This document shows positions 30,743 through 36,074 of a DNA stretch of 36,074 bases, one piece after another. Position numbers and translations under genes: made by a program. The notes under the pieces were generated by a model that ran no database searches, was not told where the DNA came from, and saw only the letters and a program-made list of their open reading frames with translations. Positions within the stretch are counted from its first letter, which is position 1, and every line of letters begins with the position of its first letter. Source of the DNA: JBMFLE01 sp049971355 (GTDB lineage Bacteria; Patescibacteriota; Patescibacteriia; UBA2591; UBA4787); NCBI GenBank assembly GCA_049971355.1, contig JBMFLE010000002.1:1-36074 (forward strand), read 5' to 3'.

Positions 30743-31487
30743 ATTTAATATCTTTTTTGTGAAACATTGAGAGATATAAAGCGACGGTTTTTTTATCGGC
30801 GATTTTTTCTAAAATTTTGATAAGAGCTTCAAAGTTGGCGCCATCGCGAAGACCAAAGCAACCATAACAGGCTGAACCACCGGAAATACAAATCGCACCA
30901 CAACCATTTTTAGTTATCGGTCCTAAACAAGGCAATCCTTTAAGAAGGCGACATTCATTGCCGGCTTTTTTACAGTCATAGCAAACTGGATAATCATAGG
31001 GATAAGGTTTTTTGCCAGCGATGAAGGCTTCAAAAATTTTTAAAATTTCATTCTCATCAACTGGACAGCCGTTAATAATTACATCCACTGGCACATAAGC
31101 GGAAAGAGGTTGGGCTTCAATGCCACGCGGTTTGTAATTCGGACCGTAAATTTTTTGGTACCAATATTGTCTTTCTTTTTCAGATAAAATGGCGGGAATG
31201 CCACCCAAAGCTGCACAGGTTCCAAAAGCAATAAGAATTTTAGAATTTTCCCGAATGGATTTAAGCAATTCCACTTCTTCTGGCATAATTGGTGTTCCTT
31301 CAACAATCGCGATATCATATGGGCCGGGGTTGAACTTTTCTTGACCTAAACGCCAAGCAAGAATTTCAAAATTTTCCTCAAGTTTCAAAAATTTTTCTCG
31401 CAAAGAAACTAATTTTACTTGGCAACCTTCACAGTCAGTAAAGTCAAAAATACCAACCGAAATTTTTTTATTTATTTTTTTAGTCAT
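30729..31487 (-). CDS. hydD: [NiFe]-hydrogenase small (delta) subunit
   Basis: The 252-residue subunit relays electrons from the NiFe site. The proximal cluster ligands are visible (DCEGCQ at 18-23, GTCAALGG, GCPVDENE), and a C-terminal segment with about eight cysteines (VCYDCKKAGNEC, CGAICISGGSACYGC) fits two further Fe-S clusters, the layout of group 3 delta subunits. The ATG at 31487 is chosen since the upstream ATG at 31526 lies within hydG and would add an unrelated leader. It overlaps hydG by eight bases and hydA by fourteen, so the operon is tightly coupled. Confidence 0.95.
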   Translation of the reverse strand: MTKKINKKISVGIFDFTDCEGCQVKLVSLREKFLKLEENFEILAWRLGQEKFNPGPYDIAIVEGTPIMPEEVELLKSIRENSKILIAFGTCAALGGIPAILSEKERQYWYQKIYGPNYKPRGIEAQPLSAYVPVDVIINGCPVDENEILKIFEAFIAGKKPYPYDYPVCYDCKKAGNECRLLKGLPCLGPITKNGCGAICISGGSACYGCFGLRDGANFEALIKILEKIADKKTVALYLSMFHKKDIKYDNQ

Positions 31488-32295
31488 GGCTATTTTCGAT
31501 TTCATCATAAGTAAAAACCGGACCATTTAAGCAAACATAATTTTTGCCACACGTGCAATGTTGGCATTTGCCAATGCCGCACTGCATTTTTCTTTCCATA
31601 TTAACAAAAATTCGACGGTCGGAAATGCCCAGGGGTTTTAAAATTTTTTCTAAAGCATCCATCATTGGGCCCGGACCGCACATAGCAGCGACAGCATCTA
31701 ATTCATTAATTTTAATTTCTTTTACTAAATCCGAAACAAAACCAACGGGACCTTGCCAATTTGGGTGGGGTTTGTCAATTGTTAGAATAACGTTGATTGA
31801 TTTTTTCCAGTGTTCAATGCGATCTTTTAGTAATAATTCTTCAGGACTTTTAGCGCCATAAAGTAGATAGACATTACCAAAATGTTCCCGATGGACAATA
31901 ATATATTCAATTAAAGAGGCGATCGGTGGGATGCCGCAGCCACCAGTAACCAGAACAACGTCTTTTTCTTTCATAAAATCAATTGGAAAACCGTTGCCAT
32001 AAGGACCGCGAATTTCGATTAAATCTCCGGCTTGAAGAGTGTGCAAATAATTAGTGACATTGCCGGCTTTGCGAATAGCGAATTCAACATATTTTTTTTC
32101 ATAAGGAGAGGAGAGGGCGCCAAAAGGAGCCTCGCCGTAACCCGTTTCGCCAATTAAAAAGAATTGGCCAGGAATAAAAATCATTCCATCTTTGTTTTTG
32201 GGAAATTTATTTTCGAGTCGGAAAAGTTTAACGGTGGGCGATTCTTCTTTAACTTCTTTAATTTTAACTATTTTTGGGAGATAGAGATTTTTCAT
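31480..32295 (-). CDS. hydG: Hydrogenase gamma subunit, FAD/NAD(P)-binding diaphorase with 2Fe-2S
   Basis: The 271-residue subunit passes electrons between NAD(P)H and the hydrogenase. It has an FAD-binding barrel (about 5-105, with VEFAIRKAGNVTNYLHTL and GPYGNGFPI), an NAD(P)-binding domain (VVLVTGGCGIPPIASLIEYI, VYLLYGAKSPEELLLKD, CGPGPMMDAL) and a C-terminal 2Fe-2S motif (MQCGIGKCQHCTCGKNYVC). This is the family also found in ferredoxin-NADP reductases of the NfnA type. It overlaps hydB by 32 bp and hydD by eight. Confidence 0.94.
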   Translation of the reverse strand: MKNLYLPKIVKIKEVKEESPTVKLFRLENKFPKNKDGMIFIPGQFFLIGETGYGEAPFGALSSPYEKKYVEFAIRKAGNVTNYLHTLQAGDLIEIRGPYGNGFPIDFMKEKDVVLVTGGCGIPPIASLIEYIIVHREHFGNVYLLYGAKSPEELLLKDRIEHWKKSINVILTIDKPHPNWQGPVGFVSDLVKEIKINELDAVAAMCGPGPMMDALEKILKPLGISDRRIFVNMERKMQCGIGKCQHCTCGKNYVCLNGPVFTYDEIENSHD

Positions 32296-32878
32296 AATCA
32301 GCTAAGATAGTTTTTAAAACTTTTAAAATATCAATTTGCGCTGGGCAATTTTTATGGCAACGACCGCAGCCAACGCAAAGAGATTTTCCCCATTCATAAT
32401 AACCGCGGACGAATTTATGATAAAACCAATTATAATAGCGTTGTTTTAATTCTTTTCGGAAATTATGACCGCCAGCAACAAGAGCAAAATCGTTTAAAGT
32501 ACAAGCGGTCCATTTACGAATCCGATAACTTTTGCCATCAAGCGTTTTATTATCTTCCCAGGAAAAACAGTAGCATAAAGGACACATAAAAGTACAAATG
32601 CCGCAACCCAAACAAGTTTTTGCCAATTCATCCCAAATCGGATGATTTTCTGACCATTCAACAGCTTTAGCTAATTTTTCGGGATCTAAGAGTAATTGCC
32701 GCATTTCTAAATGCCATTCGTCATTTTTTTGTGAAATTGGAGAGCTAATCTCAATATTTTCTACTTCTTCAAAAATTTTTTTGTATTTTTTCAACCATTT
32801 TTCTTCTTTTTTACTTTTGAGCCAGACGCGATAGGAATCGCTGTTAATTTTTTGAAAAACAATCTCGCCACCTGGCAA
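32264..32878 (-). CDS. hydB: Hydrogenase beta subunit, C-terminal Fe-S half (from TTG)
   Basis: The 204-residue open frame carries two intact 4Fe-4S motifs, CLGCGICTFMCP and CVGCGRCHKNCP, plus RIRKWTACTLNDFALVAGGHNFR, which match the C-terminal half of the sulfhydrogenase beta subunit. It is in the same frame as the ORF at 32951-33268, from which it is separated by a TAA at 32897-32899 and another TAA at 32951-32953. The TTG at 32878 is a weak start (AAGG 13 bases upstream). It may be made separately by internal initiation or be part of a broken gene. No cysteines of the second half are lost. Confidence 0.85.
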   Translation of the reverse strand: MPGGEIVFQKINSDSYRVWLKSKKEEKWLKKYKKIFEEVENIEISSPISQKNDEWHLEMRQLLLDPEKLAKAVEWSENHPIWDELAKTCLGCGICTFMCPLCYCFSWEDNKTLDGKSYRIRKWTACTLNDFALVAGGHNFRKELKQRYYNWFYHKFVRGYYEWGKSLCVGCGRCHKNCPAQIDILKVLKTILADYEKSLSPKNS

Positions 32879-32950
32879 ACTATCGATAAGACCTTGTTAT
32901 CTCTTGTCTGTAGTATATGATGGTGAAAAGGGGCGTGCTTTAGTTAAGCT

Positions 32951-33268
32951 TTATGATTCTTCAATTAAACCAATAACAATACTTTGATTGCGGCGTTGAA
33001 AGTAAAAATAATCTTCAATCGGTTTCGCCATTATTTCATCCAGTTGATTTAAGGCCTCAAGTTCGTAAAAATTTAATCCAAAAAGCACCAATGGCTTTGG
33101 TTTTCCTGCCACCTTTATTTTATTTTTTCGTCTTTCAAAAATTTTTTCTTCAGGTGGAAGAAAATATTGTTTAAAAGGCAATAAATCATTCCGAACATCA
33201 AACACTTGGTATTTTTCCGATAGTTTTTCTAAAAATGTTTTAATATTTTGCTCTTTGATAACAAGCAT
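32951..33268 (-). CDS. hydB: Hydrogenase beta subunit, N-terminal half
   Basis: The 105-residue open frame resembles the N-terminal domain of the beta subunit of group 3b hydrogenases: PFKQYFLPPEEKIFE, PLVLFGLNFYELEALNQLDEIMA (usually with ACD in this block; the cysteine is replaced here) and YFYFQRRNQSIVIGL. It ends at TAA 32951. A TATAAT (33276-33281) lies seven bases before the ATG, predicting a leaderless hydrogenase-operon transcript. The family's middle cysteines are not seen in the interrupted region. Confidence 0.78.
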   Translation of the reverse strand: MLVIKEQNIKTFLEKLSEKYQVFDVRNDLLPFKQYFLPPEEKIFERRKNKIKVAGKPKPLVLFGLNFYELEALNQLDEIMAKPIEDYFYFQRRNQSIVIGLIEES

Positions 33269-33275
33269 TATTTTT

Positions 33276-33281
33276 ATTATA
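33276..33281 (-). promoter_or_regulatory. -10 box of the hydBGDA operon, leaderless
   Basis: TATAAT on the minus strand, seven bases before the hydB ATG; the -35 (TTTTTC, 17-bp spacing) is weak, so an activator may be needed. Confidence 0.55.
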
Positions 33282-33306
33282 CCGCGAAATAAAAATTAGA
33301 AAAAGA

Positions 33307-33564
33307 TTAGTGAATCGTTTCTTCTTTATCTTCGTAAAGCCATTTCTTGAAAGTTTCTTTCAGAAGTTCCGGATCTTTAATCAGTTCTTTTATTTCATCG
33401 GCTTTTTCTTCAACCAGCTGGCGGAAAAGCGGCGAATATCTTTCAATCCATTCAAATTTATCCATTCCCGATTCTTTAATTAAGTCTCTTTGCAATAACA
33501 AATCCCATCCTGTTTGTAAATAAGGATTGTCGATTTTATGCATTTCGGGCATAGAGTTATTCAT
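33307..33564 (-). CDS. Unrecognised 85-residue helical protein
   Basis: A short soluble, charged, helix-rich protein (EWIERYSPLFRQLVEEKADE, LLKETFKKWLYEDKEE) with no recognised domain. It ends 38 bp before the hydB start on the same strand. An extended -10 (TGTTATAAT, 33573-33581) lies eight bases before the ATG, predicting a leaderless transcript, and a 20-bp dyad sits behind it. Whether it is tied to the hydrogenase is unknown. In-frame ATGs at 33552 and 33543 are possible starts. Confidence 0.65.
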   Translation of the reverse strand: MNNSMPEMHKIDNPYLQTGWDLLLQRDLIKESGMDKFEWIERYSPLFRQLVEEKADEIKELIKDPELLKETFKKWLYEDKEETIH

Positions 33565-33572
33565 ACATTTTT

Positions 33573-33581
33573 ATTATAACA
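33573..33581 (-). promoter_or_regulatory. Extended -10 promoter of the 85-residue gene
   Basis: TGTTATAAT on the minus strand, eight bases from the ATG; no clear -35. Confidence 0.55.
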
Positions 33582-33598
33582 TTTTGGAGGCAAAATGT
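33579..33598. promoter_or_regulatory. 20-bp dyad, candidate operator between divergent promoters
   Basis: ACATTTTG and CAAAATGT form a perfect 8-bp inverted repeat with a GAGG spacer, between the minus-strand -10 (33573) and the plus-strand -35 (33605). A dimeric regulator bound here could affect both promoters. Confidence 0.5.
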
Positions 33599-33604
33599 AT
33601 AGAC

Positions 33605-33633
33605 TTGACAAAATGGATATTGTTTGCTATAAT
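33605..33633 (+). promoter_or_regulatory. Full-consensus sigma-70-type promoter
   Basis: TTGACA (33605-33610), 17-bp spacer, TATAAT (33628-33633): the exact consensus with ideal spacing. Transcription would start near 33640 and run into the 461-residue gene. Confidence 0.9.
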
Positions 33634-33639
33634 AAAATC

Positions 33640-33934
33640 GTGTAAAGAATTTTGAGAAAAAACATTTCAATACTTTTAACGTTTATCGTTTTTTCGGAAT
33701 TCTCTTTGAGCGACAATTTTGCTCATTTAGATTTGTGGCAGAGCTATTTAAAAATTTAATAAGGGATATTTTTTAAAGAAACCTTCCAAACTATTCGTGA
33801 GCAGTATATTGAGCTGAAAAATATTATTCAGTTCATTATACTGCTCACGAAGTGAGCGGCCTCTCTTCTCTCGCCATAATCTCGAAAGGGAGTGGTTTAA
33901 GTAGAGAAGAGTAGTAAGGCCAAGGAGGTTTACC
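33640..33934 (+). promoter_or_regulatory. Long structured 5' leader with mutually exclusive hairpins
   Basis: About 295 nt separate the promoter start from the ATG at 33935. The leader holds a 13-bp hairpin (33796-33808 with 33837-33849, extended by about nine pairs with one U-U and one G-U), an alternative hairpin in which GCTCAC (33843-33848) pairs with GTGAGC (33852-33857, GAA loop) instead of GTGAGC at 33797-33802, and a 9-bp helix (33863-33871 with 33903-33911) closed by GGCC (33858-33861 / 33918-33921). AGGAGG at 33923-33928 follows this last helix. The arrangement looks like a cis-acting RNA switch or a stable small RNA. Confidence 0.6.
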
Positions 33935-35320
33935 ATGGCCGAATTAAAAACTTTAAAAGATTATACGGAAAAAATTGTTCAGCTCGAGTCACAGTACAAA
34001 AAAGTTGAGGAACAGTTGAGAAAATTCGAAAACTTCGATGTGGTTGAAAATTTGGGAAATATTCTAATTGAAAAACGATTCCCCGCTAGCCTTCAAGAAG
34101 AAATTGTTCAATGGCAGCAAAAATATAAAGATAGTCGGAGAGAAAGTCGACTTGCGTTGCTTGAAAAGTGTCTGCAGGCTATGAAAAAACTGCCCGATGA
34201 TGAGAAAATTATTATCGGGTCTCGCCTTAAAAATCTTTCTATTTACAACGGATGTGGTGGTTTCGGGAGTTTCAAGCGTCCTACTACTTGTGGTGGTTGT
34301 CACGAGGGTGAAAGAGTTATAACGTTTCTAGAACTAGAAAAATGGCTGACATTCTGCGGTGATCGGCAATATGAAATTTCATCGGAAGATTTTAAAAAAG
34401 CTCAGGTAGAAGTTCTAAAAAAGATCCAAAAAAAATACCCTGCACTTTTAGAACAGAATGAGCAGAAAGAAGATTTGCAGAAACAACTTGAAAAGATCGA
34501 AAATCAGATTCGATGTTTGAAAGAGCAGAAAAAGATAATGGAGCAGTTGAATTTGCTCGATCTAACTCCTGTTCTTTCGATTCTTCCAGAATTTTGGGCA
34601 GTGGTTCAGGAAATTGATAATGAAATTGTAAAAATAGCTTATGATCTCGAGCATAGGGTAGTTGTTTTTCTTGTTTCCAGATGGTTCTATTATGGTTCCG
34701 GCGGTTCTGAATATGGTCACGATGTTATAGTGTTCAGGGATGGTCAAAGAGCAAAGACGTATTACAAATGGCGGGATGCTTATGATCAACATGCTGACAG
34801 ACCAGCTTATAATTTCAACGATGTGCGCATATCTAAAATTACCAAAGATCGGGTTGAAGTAGTGTTGATTAATTCCCATTATAATTTCTCTCTCAAGCAT
34901 ACATTCTCAGTAGCCGAGAGAGAAGATAATTCGACATCAATTTCTCTTGAAGAAAAGGAAGAGTTTAAGAGACATGTGGAAGCTGAAATTCAGAAGATTC
35001 TCAAAGCCGAAACTCGTAACGCCACTATGCCAAGTTATATTTTGGCTGGTTATCCTCTGAATATTCCCACTTACACGAATTCCGACATTCCTTATGTTCA
35101 GGCTCAGGTAATTGATAAGGCCATCGATTACAGAAAGAAAGTAGCAGTAGTGGTGGTTAAAAGTCAAATTGATTATTGTGCTGGAGAAGGTAGACAGTGG
35201 GGGTGGTATGTTTACAAAATTACCCCCCAAAAAACAGAGAGGGTTGATTCTAAAAACGCGTATGATGTTGAATTGAAGAGAGGTAAAAAGATCGTGTTGA
35301 AAGCTCAAGACTACGCATAA
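33935..35320 (+). CDS. Orphan 461-residue coiled-coil/beta protein, unknown function
   Basis: I recognise no family. Residues 1-60 and 150-200 are coiled coil (QLESQYKKVEEQLRKFE; LQKQLEKIENQIRCLKEQKK). Between them, about 107-122, lies CGG...TTCGGCHEGE, a possible zinc or redox cysteine patch (three Cys and one His). The C-terminal half (220-461) is strand-rich, with SRWFYYGSGGSEYGHDVIVF and YCAGEGRQWGWYVYKI, where a structured 'GW/GWYVY' repeat occurs. No signal or membrane helix is seen, so it is probably cytoplasmic. Strong AGGAGG eight bases before the ATG, a consensus promoter and a long leader indicate high or regulated expression. Base use is richer in G and C than the neighbours, which suggests a different origin. 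Function unknown. Confidence 0.8.
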   Translation: MAELKTLKDYTEKIVQLESQYKKVEEQLRKFENFDVVENLGNILIEKRFPASLQEEIVQWQQKYKDSRRESRLALLEKCLQAMKKLPDDEKIIIGSRLKNLSIYNGCGGFGSFKRPTTCGGCHEGERVITFLELEKWLTFCGDRQYEISSEDFKKAQVEVLKKIQKKYPALLEQNEQKEDLQKQLEKIENQIRCLKEQKKIMEQLNLLDLTPVLSILPEFWAVVQEIDNEIVKIAYDLEHRVVVFLVSRWFYYGSGGSEYGHDVIVFRDGQRAKTYYKWRDAYDQHADRPAYNFNDVRISKITKDRVEVVLINSHYNFSLKHTFSVAEREDNSTSISLEEKEEFKRHVEAEIQKILKAETRNATMPSYILAGYPLNIPTYTNSDIPYVQAQVIDKAIDYRKKVAVVVVKSQIDYCAGEGRQWGWYVYKITPQKTERVDSKNAYDVELKRGKKIVLKAQDYA

Positions 35321-35344
35321 TACTAATACGCATAAAAATAACAA

Positions 35345-35364
35345 CCCCCAACCTAAGTTGGGGG
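35345..35364 (+). terminator. Intrinsic terminator
   Basis: CCCCCAAC pairs with GTTGGGGG around CTAA, followed by CTTTCTTTT. It ends the 461-residue gene. Confidence 0.9.
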
Positions 35365-35390
35365 CTTTCTTTTATTAGATTTTTATATTA

Positions 35391-35418
35391 TTGACAAATT
35401 TTTAAAAAATTATATTAT
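35391..35418 (+). promoter_or_regulatory. Promoter of the small membrane protein gene
   Basis: TTGACA (35391-35396), 16-bp spacer, TATTAT (35413-35418); the -10 could also be TTATAA at 35415-35420 with an 18-bp spacer. Confidence 0.65.
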
Positions 35419-35449
35419 AAAATTAGATTCTTGAAAAAGGAGGATAAAA

Positions 35450-35731
35450 ATGCAACAGCTGATAAATTTATTATCATTTTTCCTATTGCCGATTATTTTA
35501 GTTTATGGTTTTGCCATTATTTTTGGCAAAACCAAGGAAGTAAATAGGGCATTGGGAAAAATGTTTAAGGCTATTTTTCAGTTTATAGTTGATGTTATTT
35601 GTTCAATAGTAACATTTGTTTTTAGAAAATTGAAAGAACTTCACCGGTATTGCTATGAACGGTGGCCAGCGGTGACTGTTGTCGTAGAAGTTGTTATTTT
35701 AGTGGTGATTATAATTTTAATTTTGAGCTAA
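35450..35731 (+). CDS. Small two-helix membrane protein
   Basis: The 93-residue protein has a hydrophobic N-terminal helix (about 4-25), a middle amphipathic stretch with Cys and aromatic residues (FQFIVDVICSIVTFVFRKL, then HRYCYERWPAV), and a long C-terminal helix (about 75-93, VVVEVVILVVIIILIL). No family recognised. AGGAGG eight bases before the ATG and its own promoter and terminator show it is a stand-alone gene, not part of the preceding one. Confidence 0.75.
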   Translation: MQQLINLLSFFLLPIILVYGFAIIFGKTKEVNRALGKMFKAIFQFIVDVICSIVTFVFRKLKELHRYCYERWPAVTVVVEVVILVVIIILILS

Positions 35732-35754
35732 AGGCGGCGTAGCCGCCTTTTTTA
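35730..35754 (+). terminator. Intrinsic terminator
   Basis: GGCGGC (35733-35738) pairs with GCCGCC (35742-35747) around GTA, followed by a T-run; it begins right at the stop codon of the small membrane protein. Confidence 0.9.
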
Positions 35755-35762
35755 TTTAATTT

Positions 35763-35799
35763 TAGGCCAACGGATGTCCAAAGGATATCCGTTGGCCTA
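35763..35799. repeat. Strong hairpin repeat, no T-run
   Basis: TAGGCCAACGGAT pairs with ATCCGTTGGCCTA, extended by four pairs including one G-U to a 17-bp stem with an AAA loop. It lacks a U-run, so it is not a simple terminator and may be a REP-like or MITE-like intergenic element. Confidence 0.7.
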
Positions 35800-35853
35800 C
35801 TAAATCCCAAATTCTAACTTCTAAATTCTACTTTCTAAATTATAGATTCTAAT

Positions 35854-36047
35854 GTGCCCAGGGTGGGACTCGCCTACAAGTAATCTGCCTGACGCCTGCC
35901 TACCGGCAGGCAGGGCAGATTCTCGCAGGCCGCCCCTCGCGGTGCTCGCCTTTCGCTTCGCTCAAACTCGCCCATCGCTGCGGGCTTCGAATCCTCCTCG
36001 CAAGCAAAGCAGTTTGCTTGCTCGAGGTCACTCTCGCTTTGCTCGAG
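35854..36047. repeat. GC-rich, nested-palindrome intergenic region with tRNA-like pieces
   Basis: This 194-base stretch is far richer in GC than the rest of the window. It holds a nested palindrome (AATCTGCC/GGCAGATT outside, GCCTGCC/GGCAGGC inside, 35882-35921), a minus-strand tRNA 3'-end remnant (CGAGTCCCACCCTGGGCAC, 35854-35872), and TTCGAATCCTCC at 35986-35997 that is inverted as GGAGGATTCGAA at 36056-36067, inside the tRNA T-arm at the window edge. No gene is supported here; the open frame on the minus strand is low-complexity translation. Confidence 0.6.
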
Positions 36048-36074
36048 TGCCCTCGGGAGGATTCGAACCCCCAA
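36048..36074 (-). tRNA. tRNA 3' end, truncated by the window edge
   Basis: On the minus strand: T-arm GGGGG TTCGAAT CCTCC followed by acceptor 3' strand CGAGGGC and discriminator A (36048). The rest lies beyond the window, so the amino acid cannot be assigned. CCA is not encoded. Confidence 0.6.

Larger units (their letters stand above)
32264..33268 (-). pseudogene. hydB: hydB as one frame interrupted by two in-frame TAA codons
   Basis: Both open pieces and the 17 codons between the two stops (about SLTKARPFSPSYTTDKR) lie in a single frame of 335 codons, close to the usual size of this subunit. TAA occurs at 32951-32953 and at 32897-32899. No frameshift is needed. This entry records the whole span; the two halves are listed separately. 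Confidence 0.6.

Noticed and set aside
32897..32953. Genetic-code change or selenocysteine/pyrrolysine as explanation for the hydB stops
   Set aside because: Both stops are TAA, which is the usual stop of most genes here; known recoding uses TGA or TAG.
33748..33936. 62-codon minus-strand open frame antisense to the leader of the 461-residue gene
   Set aside because: It lies wholly within the structured leader, has no ribosome-binding site and its sequence follows the hairpin arms.
34562..35344. Minus-strand open frames of 112 and 135 codons
   Set aside because: They are shadows of the strongly expressed-looking 461-residue gene on the plus strand.
35874..36074. 66-codon minus-strand open frame at the window end
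   Set aside because: It runs through a tRNA T-arm and GC-rich palindromes; such translations are typical of tRNA-flanking repeats.

Overview
The window is AT-rich bacterial chromosome, most likely from the Candidate Phyla Radiation (Patescibacteria, Parcubacteria-like). This is inferred from the VirB4/PrgI/pilin-like membrane cluster, the four-subunit group 3b-type [NiFe] hydrogenase, the scarcity of Shine-Dalgarno sites in front of housekeeping genes, and GC-rich nested palindromes between genes. The genetic code looks standard: TGA serves as a stop at several overlapping gene junctions, for example at 15157, 18906 and 30731.

Layout. 1-5009 (+): end of rtcB, smpB, tmRNA (ssrA), infC-rpmI-rplT, a DksA/TraR-type zinc-finger protein and a ComM/YifB ATPase, so ribosome rescue and translation initiation lie together. 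5057-6166 (-): a membrane-anchored LysM/M23 cell-wall protein. 6372-9114 (+): UvrD/PcrA helicase and RsmA. 9146-20959 (+): eleven closely packed genes forming a type IV secretion-like envelope machine (VirB6-like, PrgI, TraC-like, VirB4, two-helix pilin-like, beta-propeller and Cys-repeat proteins). 21043-22922 (-): rpmH-rnpA-yidD-yidC-jag, with rpmH (44 codons) recovered by reading the strand. 22988-23551 (+): ECF-type sigma factor, divergent from rpmH. 23626-25520 (-): HU and RNase Y. 25718-28049 (-): an accessory block of small unrecognised genes with strong AGGAGG sites and their own terminators, including two paralogues inside duplicated promoter-gene-terminator cassettes. 28144-28220: tRNA-His. 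28264-33564: [NiFe] hydrogenase locus (hydBGDA on the minus strand, hypC and a DUF6390-like gene on the plus strand). 33565-35731 (+): a consensus promoter with a dyad, a long structured leader, an unrecognised 461-residue protein and a small membrane protein. 35763-36074: hairpins, GC-rich palindromes and tRNA 3'-end pieces.

Most notable: (i) hydB is one reading frame interrupted by two TAA codons while the other hydrogenase genes are intact; (ii) the hydrogenase large subunit ends exactly at the last metal-ligand motif, so it needs no C-terminal protease; (iii) a leader of about 295 nt with mutually exclusive hairpins precedes a 461-residue orphan protein; (iv) start signals split into two classes, leaderless or SD-less for core genes and AGGAGG for accessory genes; (v) infC has no ATG/GTG/TTG at its conserved N-terminus.
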